A stretch of DNA of 9,828 nt from Myxococcales bacterium (GCA_020431135.1 JAGQIT010000842.1:1-9828); one strand, 5' to 3'; shown: positions 1 through 7,635, numbered from the stretch's first letter. Numbers and translations are program-made. Notes: generated by a model from the letters alone, not told the origin.

Positions 1-102
1 GTCGAGAAGCTGATGCGCGACGCCAAGCTGATGCAGATCTACGAGGGCACCTCGCAGGTCCAGCGGATGGTCATCGCCAAGAACCTCCTCTTCCGCCGCT
101 AG
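1..102 (+). CDS. Acyl-CoA dehydrogenase, C-terminal end (partial)
   Basis: The frame is open from the left edge to a TAG stop and gives the last 33 residues of a protein that begins outside the window. The segment IYEGTSQVQRMVIAK is the typical C-terminal signature of acyl-CoA dehydrogenases, which are FAD flavoenzymes of fatty-acid or branched-chain acyl-CoA oxidation. In this family the Y-E-G-T-S stretch lies in the C-terminal helical domain, near the FAD and the active site. The closing helix, ending LLFRR, is also usual. Substrate chain length cannot be told from this fragment. murI starts 21 nt after the stop, so the two are probably co-transcribed, although their functions are unrelated. 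Confidence 0.9.
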   Translation, partial: VEKLMRDAKLMQIYEGTSQVQRMVIAKNLLFRR

Positions 103-123
103 ATCCTGGAGCCGGGAGCAGGG

Positions 124-942
124 GTGCAGCGGACTGAGCCGCCGATCGGCGTCTTCGACTCCGGGGTCGGCGGGCTCACGGTCCTCCGGGCGCTGCGCGA
201 GCGCCTGCCCGGCGAGTCCTTCCTCTATCTCGGCGACACCGCGCGCCTGCCCTACGGGACGAAGAGCGCCGAGACGGTCTGCCGCTACGCCGAGCAGGCC
301 GCGTCGATCCTCGTCGATCACGGCGTCAAGGCGCTGGTGATCGCCTGCAACACCGCCTCGTCGGTGGCCCTCGAGCACCTGCGCCGGCGCTTCGCCCCGC
401 TGCCGGTCTTCGGGGTGATCGAGCCGGGGGCCGAGGCCGCGGTCGCGGCGTCGCGGCGCGGGGAGATCTTGGTGATCGCGACGGAGGGGACGGTCCGCGG
501 CGGGGCCTACGAGCGTGCCATCCGCGCACTCCGGCCGGCCGCCGCGGTGATCTCGACCCCGTGTCCCCTCTTCGTCGCCCTCGCCGAGGAGGGCTGGGTC
601 GAGGGACCGATCGCCGAGGCGATCGCCCGGCGGTACCTCGAGCCAATCCTCGCGGGCCGCCCGGAGATCGACGCCCTGGTCCTGGGGTGCACCCACTTCC
701 CCGTCCTGCACCGGGCGATCGGCGCGGTGACGGGGCCCGACGTGACCCTCGTCGACTCGGCCGCGACGACCGCGGCGGTGGTCGCCGCCTCCGTCGAGGA
801 GGGGCTCCTACGGCCCTCTCGCGCCGTTTCTAGAGAGATTCGCTTCCTCGCCACCGACGCCCCGCAGCGCTTCGCTAGGGTGGGCGCCGTGTTCCTCGGT
901 GAGGCGATCGCCCCGACCGCGGTGGAGCTCGTCGATCTCTAG
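124..942 (+). CDS. murI: Glutamate racemase
   Basis: This cytoplasmic, cofactor-independent enzyme interconverts L- and D-glutamate and so supplies the D-Glu of peptidoglycan stem peptides. The 272-aa length is normal for the family. Visible motifs are FDSGVGGLTV at residues 11-20 (Asp12 is the usual acid/base-assisting residue), LPYG at 42-45, ACNTAS at 74-79 with catalytic Cys75, and LGCTHFP at 187-193 with catalytic Cys189 next to His191. Both cysteines of the two-base mechanism are present, so the enzyme should be active. The start is GTG: an in-frame stop lies only 21 nt upstream (the end of the dehydrogenase) and a GGGAG ribosome site sits at 114-118, five bases before it. The gene probably belongs to an operon with the dehydrogenase. 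A weak hairpin follows its stop. Confidence 0.96.
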   Translation: MQRTEPPIGVFDSGVGGLTVLRALRERLPGESFLYLGDTARLPYGTKSAETVCRYAEQAASILVDHGVKALVIACNTASSVALEHLRRRFAPLPVFGVIEPGAEAAVAASRRGEILVIATEGTVRGGAYERAIRALRPAAAVISTPCPLFVALAEEGWVEGPIAEAIARRYLEPILAGRPEIDALVLGCTHFPVLHRAIGAVTGPDVTLVDSAATTAAVVAASVEEGLLRPSRAVSREIRFLATDAPQRFARVGAVFLGEAIAPTAVELVDL

Positions 943-948
943 CTCCAG

Positions 949-966
949 AGCCCCAGCGCCGGGGCT
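949..966 (+). terminator. Weak hairpin after murI
   Basis: Six bases (AGCCCC, 949-954) pair exactly with 961-966 across a 6-nt loop, starting 7 nt after the murI stop. No T-run follows, so this is at best a weak or factor-assisted terminator, or an RNA 3'-end stabiliser. Confidence 0.3.
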
Positions 967-1124
967 ATCCAGATGACCAGCGTCGCGGACGCCCGCGAGG
1001 GGCGGGCCGGCGGGGCCGCTGTGGAGGTCGCCGAGCCGAGGTCAAGGCGGGGTCCTAGTGCGGTCAACGCGGCGTCGACACCATGGGGAATTTCAGCTTT
1101 GGGGCTGCGCGGCCCCCTGCCGGC

Positions 1125-1135
1125 TGTGATATATC
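1125..1135 (+). promoter_or_regulatory. Candidate -10 region for the TonB-dependent transporter gene
   Basis: The AT-rich TGTGATATATC stretch stands out in a GC-rich spacer and can be read as a TG-extended -10 element. It lies about 60 nt before the GTG start of the downstream gene. No convincing -35 hexamer is present. In its place is a GC-rich inverted repeat (GGGGC at 1101-1105, GCCCC at 1112-1116). The assignment rests on composition and position only. Confidence 0.3.
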
Positions 1136-1194
1136 CCGTGGTCACCGATGCACTCCCGGCCTCCGGGGTCTGACGTCGCAAGGAGCCCATACCG

Positions 1195-4100
1195 GTGAAC
1201 CGCAGCCGCTCACTCCTCAAGTACACGCTGTCCTTGCCCCTCGCGATCGCCCCGGCGTTGGTTGCGATGACGACGCCTGACGTCGCCTACGCTGCGGCGG
1301 ATGGGGCGATCAGCGGTGTCGTCACCGACACCAACAACGGCGATAAGGTCGAAGGCGCGATTGTGGTCGTTCAGTGTGCCTGCCTCCAGGGCACTCGAGA
1401 GACCACAACAAACGCTGACGGGCTTTATTCCTTCCGAAATCTGCCGCCCGGCGCCTACACGATCCAGGTGCTCTACGGCAAGGCGGATGTCTCGAAGGTG
1501 ACGACGCTGCCCCGCGGGGCCAAGTTCCGCGCCAACTTCAAGATCGATCCGAAGAACGAGTTCAAGCGGACGGTCATCGTCGACGCCAAGCCGGTCCGCT
1601 CCGACACCTCGGTCACGACCAAGGTGTCGATGGAGCAGGCGAAGAACATCCCGGTCGGCGGCCAGAGCCGCGACTTCACCTCGGTCGTCGACCTGTCGCC
1701 GACCGCGAGCTCGGACTCCGCCGGCATCCGTCTCGCCGGCACCACCGGCGCCGAGTCGAAGTACGTCGTCGACGGCGCCAACGTCACGAGCCCCGCCTTC
1801 GGTACGGTCGGCGCGACGATCGTCCAGGAGTTCATCGAGACCGTCGAGGTCCTCGAGTCCGGCTACGACGCGGAGTACGGCGGCGCCTCCGGCGGCGTCG
1901 TCCAGGCCCGCCGCCTCGGCGGCACAAACAAGTTCCGCGGTCAGGCGGTCGTCCGCGTCACCCCGCGCTTCGCCAGCCCGCGCCTGATCGCCGCGACCGA
2001 CGAGTCCCTCCGCGTCGCGTCGATCCCCGACGTCGAGACCGAGGGCGTCATCTTCCTCAGCGGTCCGATCATCAAGGACAAGCTCTTCTTCGCCGTCGGG
2101 GTCAACCCGAAGTACCTGAAGAGCACGATGATCCAGTCGTTCTACCACCGCGAGGATCTCGACAACTCGGGCGGCTACGCCGACTGCCCGTACCAGAACG
2201 GCGACTTCGACTGCGTCCCGGGCGGCAACTACATCGCCTCGACGAAGTTCGCCGAGCAGCGCTTCGGCACCTACAACATCGACTTCGGCTACAGCGGGCG
2301 CCTCGACTGGGTCATCAACCCGAAGCACCGCCTGATCCTCTCCGGCGGCGGCGGCCCGTCGTTCCAGCGCCGGTCGTTCCGCCTGCCCCTCGGCTCCGAG
2401 CCGAGCTCCTTCGGCACCAACCCGTCGGAGACCATCGGCGGCCAGTCGCGCATCGCCTCGGGCATCGTCAACGGCAAGTTCGGCATGGCGATGACCAACG
2501 CCACGGTCGTCGGCCTCCAGTACGAGGGCCGCGTTCTCGACGACAAGCTCGAGATCGACGCGGGCATCAACTACTTCCAGACCCGGGTCATCGACGCCTG
2601 GCGCCTCGACAACCCCGAGCTCAAGAACATCCCCCTGACCCAGGAGTCCGACTCGCAGGGGCGCAACCTCTACGAGTTCCTCGACCGCGACGCCGCGGTC
2701 CGCCTGGTCCCGGGCGTCGACGAGGCGTGCAACGGCGCTGACCTCCCCGGTCTCGCCTGTCCGACCCGCCGCTGGCTCTCCGGCGGCATCGGTCAGCACG
2801 ACGACGCGAGCCAGCGTCGCGTCGGCGGCAACCTGTCGCTGACCCACTTCTTCAACGCGGCCGGCTCGCACCAGCTCAAGTACGGCACCTTGATCGAGCA
2901 CCTCGAGCGGCGCATCACGTCGATGTACTCGGGCTCGAACTCGTCGGACTTCTACAACGACTGCATGGCCGGCGAGGTCGACGGCGGCGAGTACTGCTAC
3001 AACCCGTCGACCGGCGAGTACCGGATCACCAACGCGACGCGCGTCAACAACAACCGCGCCGTCATCGTCGACTCGGACAACCCGAACAACCGCTTCACCC
3101 GCGGCTACGGCCGCGTCCGCGCCGAGGAGGACGACCTCCGGGCGATCGCGACGCCGATCGGCGCCGGCATCCGCGCCCGTGACTACAGCTCGCGGCTGTC
3201 GACCCAGAACTACGCCTTCTTCCTCCAGGACAAGTGGGCCGCGCTCTCCAACCTGTACATCAACGCCGGCATCCGCTGGGAGATGCAGGACATGCGCGAC
3301 GTCCTGGGGAACCGGCAGATCTTCCTCTGGGACAACATCGCCCCGCGCGTCGGCCTGGTCTACGACTGGACAGACGAGGGCAAGAGCCGCCTCTACGCGA
3401 GCTACGGATGGTTCTACCAGCAGCTCCCGGTCCAGCTTAACAGCCGCGTCTTCGGCGGCCTCGTCAACGTCGCCCGCTCGTACCGCAACTCCGACTGCGA
3501 GGGCACGGTCAACGTCAACGGCGTCGACCAGCCCAAGACGATCGACGGCCAGCCGACCGAGTACTGCGTCGACTTCAACAGCAGCACCACCGGCCTGACC
3601 ACCGGCGCGGTCGTCCCCCGCCTCCGCGGTCAGTACAACGAGCAGTTCCAGCTCGGCTACGAGCAGGAGGTCATCGAGGACCTCGTCCTCGGCGTCCAGT
3701 GGCTGCACAACAACCTCGGCCGCGCGGTCGAGGACGTGTCGACCAACGGCGGCCTCAACTTCATCATCGCCAACCCCGGCGAGGGCGTCTCGCAGGCCGA
3801 CCTCATGCGTCAGCAGGCGACCTGTGACCAGCTCGAGATGGACTTCAACAACGCGGCGCCGGACGACGAGCAGCGCGACGTCTACGCCCGCGAGCTCAAC
3901 CGCTGTCGCTTCCTCTCGGACGCCTTCACCAAGGTCAACACGCTCTTCTCGCGGCCGGTGCGTAACTACGACGCCTGGACCTTCCGCCTGCAGAAGCGCT
4001 TCGCCAAGAACTGGGTGCTGACGGCGAACTACACCTACAGCCGCCTGATCGGCAACTACGACGGCTTCGTCGACCGCAACACCGGCGCGATCAACATCGG

Positions 4101-4668
4101 CGCGAGCACCCAGTTCGACATCCCCGAGCTGGTCCGCAACAACTTCGGTCCGCTCTTCAACAACGTCCCGCACACCCTCAAGGTCGACGGCTTCTACTCG
4201 TTCGACCTCAAGGAGGCCGGGCGCCTGACCCTCGGCACCAGCCTCCGCTTCGCCTCGGGTACGCCGGTCAACGTCCAGGCGGACAACAACCGCTACGCGG
4301 GCCTCTACCTCATCCAGGTCCTGCCCCGCGGCTCGGGCGGTCGGGTCGATCCCTTCTACTCGTGGAACGCGAGCCTCGGCTACGCCTACCCGCTGCCGGG
4401 TGAGCTCGAGCTCGAGTTCAACGCCCGCGTCTTCAACCTGACCAACGCCGGCGCGACCCTCCGCGTCGACGAGGTCTACTCCTTCAGCTACGCCCGCCCG
4501 GTCCCCGGCGGCGACATCAGCGACCTGAAGCACGTCAAGATCCAGAACCAGGGCGCCCCGACGAACTTCTTCCAGCGGGCGATCCTCCCCAAGCAGGGCA
4601 ACTACGGCGTCGCTACCCGGTTCCAGCAGCCGGTCAGCGGTCAGTTCGAGCTCCGCCTCCGCTTCTAG
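1195..4668 (+). CDS. Oar-like TonB-dependent outer-membrane transporter
   Basis: This 1157-aa outer-membrane beta-barrel protein probably uses TonB energy to move a large substrate. The substrate is unknown; the Myxococcus relative Oar is linked to export of the protease PopC. A signal peptide ends near AYA (31-33). A carboxypeptidase-regulatory-like Ig domain covers about 37-115 and includes GVVTDTNNGDKVEGA and GLYSFRNLPPGAYTI. A possible TonB box, RTVIVDAKP, lies near 125-133. The plug spans about 145-250, with YVVDGANV and DAEYGGASGGVVQA. The rest is barrel, ending in the terminal Phe of FELRLRF that Bam-assembled barrels carry. All 12 cysteines fall in close pairs (61/63, 331/340, 512/522, 590/601, 768/791, 877/904), suggesting disulfide-pinned loops. 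The GTG start has an AAGGAG site at 1180-1185. Codon use in the first ~100 codons differs sharply from the rest. A strong terminator follows. Confidence 0.9.
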   Translation: MNRSRSLLKYTLSLPLAIAPALVAMTTPDVAYAAADGAISGVVTDTNNGDKVEGAIVVVQCACLQGTRETTTNADGLYSFRNLPPGAYTIQVLYGKADVSKVTTLPRGAKFRANFKIDPKNEFKRTVIVDAKPVRSDTSVTTKVSMEQAKNIPVGGQSRDFTSVVDLSPTASSDSAGIRLAGTTGAESKYVVDGANVTSPAFGTVGATIVQEFIETVEVLESGYDAEYGGASGGVVQARRLGGTNKFRGQAVVRVTPRFASPRLIAATDESLRVASIPDVETEGVIFLSGPIIKDKLFFAVGVNPKYLKSTMIQSFYHREDLDNSGGYADCPYQNGDFDCVPGGNYIASTKFAEQRFGTYNIDFGYSGRLDWVINPKHRLILSGGGGPSFQRRSFRLPLGSEPSSFGTNPSETIGGQSRIASGIVNGKFGMAMTNATVVGLQYEGRVLDDKLEIDAGINYFQTRVIDAWRLDNPELKNIPLTQESDSQGRNLYEFLDRDAAVRLVPGVDEACNGADLPGLACPTRRWLSGGIGQHDDASQRRVGGNLSLTHFFNAAGSHQLKYGTLIEHLERRITSMYSGSNSSDFYNDCMAGEVDGGEYCYNPSTGEYRITNATRVNNNRAVIVDSDNPNNRFTRGYGRVRAEEDDLRAIATPIGAGIRARDYSSRLSTQNYAFFLQDKWAALSNLYINAGIRWEMQDMRDVLGNRQIFLWDNIAPRVGLVYDWTDEGKSRLYASYGWFYQQLPVQLNSRVFGGLVNVARSYRNSDCEGTVNVNGVDQPKTIDGQPTEYCVDFNSSTTGLTTGAVVPRLRGQYNEQFQLGYEQEVIEDLVLGVQWLHNNLGRAVEDVSTNGGLNFIIANPGEGVSQADLMRQQATCDQLEMDFNNAAPDDEQRDVYARELNRCRFLSDAFTKVNTLFSRPVRNYDAWTFRLQKRFAKNWVLTANYTYSRLIGNYDGFVDRNTGAINIGASTQFDIPELVRNNFGPLFNNVPHTLKVDGFYSFDLKEAGRLTLGTSLRFASGTPVNVQADNNRYAGLYLIQVLPRGSGGRVDPFYSWNASLGYAYPLPGELELEFNARVFNLTNAGATLRVDEVYSFSYARPVPGGDISDLKHVKIQNQGAPTNFFQRAILPKQGNYGVATRFQQPVSGQFELRLRF

Positions 4669-4690
4669 TCGGCGGCCGCGAGAGCGTCTG

Positions 4691-4714
4691 CGAGGGGCCC
4701 TCCGGGGCCCCTCG
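4691..4714 (+). terminator. Strong hairpin terminator after the transporter gene
   Basis: CGAGGGGCCC (4691-4700) pairs perfectly with GGGCCCCTCG (4705-4714) around the tetraloop TCCG, which fits the stable UNCG class in RNA. The hairpin begins 22 nt after the transporter stop and is followed by a T-rich, though not pure, tail (TCGTTGGTTGG). It should isolate the transporter gene from the separately promoted gene downstream. Confidence 0.75.
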
Positions 4715-4759
4715 TCGTTGGTTGGTGGGCCGCCCGTCGTGCGGCTGTGATGCGCGACT

Positions 4760-4789
4760 TTGCTCGCGCTCGCGCTTGTGGTGTATACG
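4760..4789 (+). promoter_or_regulatory. Sigma-70-like promoter of the esterase lipoprotein gene
   Basis: A -35-like TTGCTC (4760-4765) is followed after 16 nt by TGTATA (4782-4787), which also has a TG one base upstream (4779-4780), as in extended -10 promoters. Transcription would start near 4794-4796, giving a leader of about 35 nt with the GGAGG site. It lies just after the terminator of the preceding gene, which supports an independent transcription unit. Confidence 0.5.
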
Positions 4790-4815
4790 CAATTGGTGGC
4801 CCGTCTCGGGCCCTT

Positions 4816-4820
4816 GGAGG
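4816..4820 (+). promoter_or_regulatory. Ribosome binding site that fixes the esterase start
   Basis: GGAGG is centred about 12 nt upstream of the ATG at 4830, with 9 nt between site and start. It selects this ATG over an in-frame ATG at 4722. The 4722 start would put 36 residues of cysteine- and arginine-rich, non-signal sequence before the hydrophobic leader and lies upstream of the likely promoter. Confidence 0.75.
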
Positions 4821-4829
4821 TGGATATCG

Positions 4830-6032
4830 ATGCGCTCTCGTAACGCCCTCGTTCTCCTGTCGACCCTCTTCCTCGCCTGCGCTGGCGACGACACCGGCGG
4901 TGACGCGACCGCGACCGAGGGGGAGACCTCCGGCTCATCGGGCTCGGCCTCGTCGACCTCAGGGGGCAGCGACAGCAGCTCGACGAGCGCGAGCACGGGC
5001 GGCGCCAGCGAGACCGGCACGAGCGGCACGAGCGACGCGACGACGGGCACGAGCGGGACGACAGGCTCGACGACGGGCAACGACACCGGCGGCCTCGACA
5101 TGCTGATGTGCGGTCAGGAGCCGCCGCCCGGGGCCGAGGTCGCCCCGCCGCCGCCGACCTTCGGCGGGATCTGCCCGACGCTCGAGCTCGGCTTCCTCGA
5201 GGGCGACAAGACCGCGCCGAACGAGGTGATGACCGCCGGCGGCCCGCGGCGCTTCGCCGTCGTCGCCCCGGAGGAGATCGCCGAGGGCGAGCGCCTGCCG
5301 GTGATCTTCATGTGGCACTGGCTCGGCGGCTCGGCCCACTCCTTCTGGGAGCGCAGCGAGGTCACGAGCGCCGCCGAGGAGCTCCGCTTCATCGCCGTGA
5401 TCCCGGAGTCGAAGGACGACATCCTCTTCAAGTGGCCGTTCACGGTGCTCGACACCGACGAGCGCGTCGAGGAGGAGTTCGCCTTCTTCGACGACATGCT
5501 CGCCTGCGTCGCCGAGCAGTTCGACATCGACGAGAACTGCGTGTCGAGCACGGGCGTGTCGGCGGGGGCGCTCTTCACCGGGCAGCTCGCGGGCGGCCGC
5601 GGCGAGTACCTCTCGGCGATCATGCCGCTCTCGGGCGGCACCGGCGGGCTGACCGTGAAGCCGTGGAAGTCGTCGAAGCACGCGATGCCGGCGCTGGTGC
5701 TCTGGGGCGGGCGCGACGACTTCTGCGTCGCCGTCGACTTCAACGAGACGTCGATGGATCTCGAGGCGGGCCTCGAGGCGGACGGCCACTTCGTCACCGA
5801 GTGCATCCACAACTGCGGCCACTCGACGCCGCCCTTTGACGTGCCGATGGGCTTCCCGACCTTCGCGCCGCTGTGGATGTTCGCGCTCGATCACCCGTAC
5901 TGGCTCGACGACGGCGACTCGCCCTACGTCGAGGCGGGCGGCCTGCCGGTGGGGTATCCCGAGTGGTGCGCCGTCGGCATCGGCAACGCCGACATTCGCA
6001 CGGGCGAGTGCGGACCGGACGAGTGCTCCTGA
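4830..6032 (+). CDS. Lipid-anchored esterase / PHB-depolymerase-like alpha/beta hydrolase
   Basis: This 400-aa protein is a putative serine esterase acting outside the cytoplasm. Residues 1-16 form a short lipoprotein leader ending FLAC with Cys17 as lipid anchor; Phe at -3 makes the lipobox imperfect. Residues 20-88 are a low-complexity Ser/Thr/Gly linker, and the catalytic domain fills about 105-400. The signs of an alpha/beta hydrolase are HWLGG (163-167) at the oxyanion position, the nucleophile elbow GVSAG (242-246, Ser244), a likely acid in WGGRDD (Asp296 or Asp297), and His331 in CGHST. This layout matches PHB-depolymerase, feruloyl-esterase and LpqC-like enzymes; the substrate is not evident. 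Besides Cys17 there are ten cysteines, an even number that fits disulfides in a secreted protein. The gene has its own promoter and converges on the flavoenzyme gene. Confidence 0.85.
   Translation: MRSRNALVLLSTLFLACAGDDTGGDATATEGETSGSSGSASSTSGGSDSSSTSASTGGASETGTSGTSDATTGTSGTTGSTTGNDTGGLDMLMCGQEPPPGAEVAPPPPTFGGICPTLELGFLEGDKTAPNEVMTAGGPRRFAVVAPEEIAEGERLPVIFMWHWLGGSAHSFWERSEVTSAAEELRFIAVIPESKDDILFKWPFTVLDTDERVEEEFAFFDDMLACVAEQFDIDENCVSSTGVSAGALFTGQLAGGRGEYLSAIMPLSGGTGGLTVKPWKSSKHAMPALVLWGGRDDFCVAVDFNETSMDLEAGLEADGHFVTECIHNCGHSTPPFDVPMGFPTFAPLWMFALDHPYWLDDGDSPYVEAGGLPVGYPEWCAVGIGNADIRTGECGPDECS
4887..5093 (+). repeat. Low-complexity Ser/Thr/Gly linker-coding region
   Basis: This stretch encodes residues 20-88 of the esterase lipoprotein, almost all S, T, G, A, D and E. 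The DNA is made of degenerate GACGA/GAGC/GGGCAC units, including an exact 12-bp repeat (CGACGACGGGCA at 5038-5049 and 5068-5079). Such linkers hold a catalytic domain away from the membrane and are prone to length change by slippage. Confidence 0.8.
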
Positions 6033-6141
6033 GCCTCGGCGGTCGCTCGCGCGCGCTTGGCCTCGGGCCGACGCGGCGTCGAGGTGATCGCGGCTCGTCC
6101 CTCCCGAGGGTCGGGTCGCGGCACGTCGGACCGGGTCGTTT

Positions 6142-6165
6142 CGCGCTCGGTCGCGCGTGAGCGCG
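6142..6165. terminator. Possible hairpin between convergent genes
   Basis: CGCGCTC (6142-6148) pairs with GAGCGCG (6159-6165) over a 10-nt loop in the 135-nt space between the esterase and the convergent flavoenzyme gene, directly beside the latter's stop. There is no T-run on either side, and the region is so GC-rich that chance pairing is likely. Confidence 0.25.
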
Positions 6166-6167
6166 GA

Positions 6168-7520
6168 TCAGGCTCGGCCGGCGGCCAGGGCCTTGCCGAG
6201 GATCCGCGGGCGCAGCAGCGCGGAGGTCGGCCGGATCATGTGGAGGACCTCCATCAGCGTCACATGGATCCGCGGGTCCTGGGTCGCGGCGGCGATCACC
6301 CGATCGACGAGGCCGTGCATCAGGCGGAGCCCCGGCGGCGGCTTGCCGGAGGTCTCGGGCCAGCGCAGATCGTCGCTGGTCGCGGTCGTGAAGGCGCCCT
6401 TCACCCCGTCGCCGAGGCGGCGCTGGAAGATCGGCCCGAGGCGCTCCGGCTCGTGGCGCTGGCGCAGGGTCTCGTCGAGGATCGACGCCGCGATCGCGGC
6501 GACGCTCATGCCCTGGCCGTAGACCGGGTTGAGGGCGCAGCAGGCGTCGCCGAGAACGAGGAAGCCGGCGGGCCACCGGCGCAGGCGCTCGAAGTGACGG
6601 ACGCGGTTGGCGGTCCGTCGGTAGCCGTGGATCTTCGACAGCGGCTCGGCGCGGACCAGCGCCTCGTAGACCGCCGGGTTGGCGAGGCCGCGCGCGAACT
6701 CGAGGAAGCCGTCCTCGTCGGTCGGCGGGAAGCGGCCGTTGTAGCCGACGAGCGTGACCTGCCAGCGGTCGTCCTCGATCTCGTAGATGACGCCGCTCTG
6801 CGGGTTGTCGGGCGCCCGATTCATCACGTAGAGGGCGCGCCAGCCGACGTCGGGCGTGCGCCGGTAGATCCGGCTGCTGTAGCCGAGGCGCGCGTCGATG
6901 ATCGTCTCGGGTGGGGTCTCGTAGCCCAGGGCCTCGAGCCAGGTTGGGGCCTTTGAGCCGCGGCCGCTGGTGTCGACGACGAGGTCGGCCTTGAGCACCT
7001 CGTCGCCGAGGGCGGCCGCGTCGTGGCCGTGGCGGCCGCGGGCGACGACGCCGACGACGCGCGCGGGGTCGCCGACCGCCTGGAGGCCGGCGACCTCGTA
7101 GCCCTCGAGGATCCGGACGCGGTCGCCGGCGGCCAGGAGCTCGGCGCGGATCGAGTGCTCGAGGAGCGCGCGGCTGCACAGGCGCGAGCGCAGCTCCGAC
7201 TCGACCCGCGGCGCCCGGCCGTAGGGGGTCTCCCAGATCACGTCCTCGATCCAGTCGAGGGGCTTGGCGCCGGCGGCCAGGAGGCGGGCGTCGAGGCCGG
7301 GGAAGAGCTCGTCGAGGAGGCGCCAGCCGCGGGTCAGGAGGACGTGGACATGGTGCCCCTGGGGGGCGCCGGCGCGGATCTCCGGGCCCGAGGGCAGGGC
7401 GTCGCGGTCGAAGAGCGTCACGCGGGCGTAGTGGCGGGCGAGGATCGCCGCGCTCAGGAGCCCCGCGATGCCGCCGCCGATCACGATCGCGTGCTCGAAT
7501 CCCCCGACGCCCCGACGCAT
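6168..7520 (-). CDS. FAD-dependent monooxygenase / LasC-type epoxidase-like protein
   Basis: This 450-aa flavoprotein has the fold of aromatic hydroxylases and epoxidases (group A flavin monooxygenases). The dinucleotide motif is AIVIGGGIAG at 11-20, with Asp38 at the end of the second strand to bind ribose. QGHHVHVLLTRGWRLLDELFPG-like sequence starts at residue 54, as I recall for polyether epoxidases of the LasC/Lsd18 kind. ADLVVDTSGRGS is at 178-189, and the second FAD motif GDACCALNPVYGQGM is at 324-338. A fully functional FAD site is expected; NAD(P)H use and substrate are unknown. No polyketide, terpene or other biosynthetic genes adjoin it. The start is the first in-frame ATG, ten codons before the first strand, but no clear ribosome site precedes it. 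It is divergent from the BamE-like gene. Geranylgeranyl-reductase-like function is a less likely alternative. Confidence 0.8.
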   Translation of the reverse strand: MRRGVGGFEHAIVIGGGIAGLLSAAILARHYARVTLFDRDALPSGPEIRAGAPQGHHVHVLLTRGWRLLDELFPGLDARLLAAGAKPLDWIEDVIWETPYGRAPRVESELRSRLCSRALLEHSIRAELLAAGDRVRILEGYEVAGLQAVGDPARVVGVVARGRHGHDAAALGDEVLKADLVVDTSGRGSKAPTWLEALGYETPPETIIDARLGYSSRIYRRTPDVGWRALYVMNRAPDNPQSGVIYEIEDDRWQVTLVGYNGRFPPTDEDGFLEFARGLANPAVYEALVRAEPLSKIHGYRRTANRVRHFERLRRWPAGFLVLGDACCALNPVYGQGMSVAAIAASILDETLRQRHEPERLGPIFQRRLGDGVKGAFTTATSDDLRWPETSGKPPPGLRLMHGLVDRVIAAATQDPRIHVTLMEVLHMIRPTSALLRPRILGKALAAGRA

Positions 7521-7635
7521 GCGGGAATACTGCGGGAGCGCTGGCGGTCGAGGAAGCGGCGAGTTGTCGCGGCCGGCGCGGGAAACATCACTTTCACCGG
7601 TCTGAGGGCCGCGCGCCGGCGACCGCGGCGCTTCC

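Noticed and set aside
4722..4829. Upstream ATG extending the esterase by 36 residues
   Set aside because: It lies upstream of the likely promoter at 4760-4789 and would bury the lipoprotein leader; a GGAGG site directly supports the ATG at 4830.
1210..4938. 1242-codon open frame on the minus strand, antisense to the transporter gene
   Set aside because: It is a shadow of the strong NNC/NNG codon pattern of the plus-strand gene. Its translation is a monotonous V/D/A/R/E/L sequence without domains, while the plus-strand frame has signal peptide, plug and barrel motifs.
5031..5093. Repeated GACGACGGGCAC-type units as a possible CRISPR or satellite array
   Set aside because: Units are short, irregular and in frame within the Ser/Thr/Gly linker of the esterase; there are no spacers of constant length.
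4959..5894. 311-codon minus-strand frame antisense to the esterase
   Set aside because: Arg/Ala/His-rich shadow with no recognisable fold; the sense frame has an intact hydrolase triad.
6057..6956. 299-codon plus-strand frame antisense to the flavoenzyme
   Set aside because: Low-information composition and no motif; explained by GC-rich codon structure of the minus-strand gene.
5794..7179. 461-codon minus-strand frame overlapping the esterase end and the flavoenzyme
   Set aside because: It is an out-of-frame reading rich in Arg and Pro that crosses two genes with clear family motifs; no ribosome site or domain.
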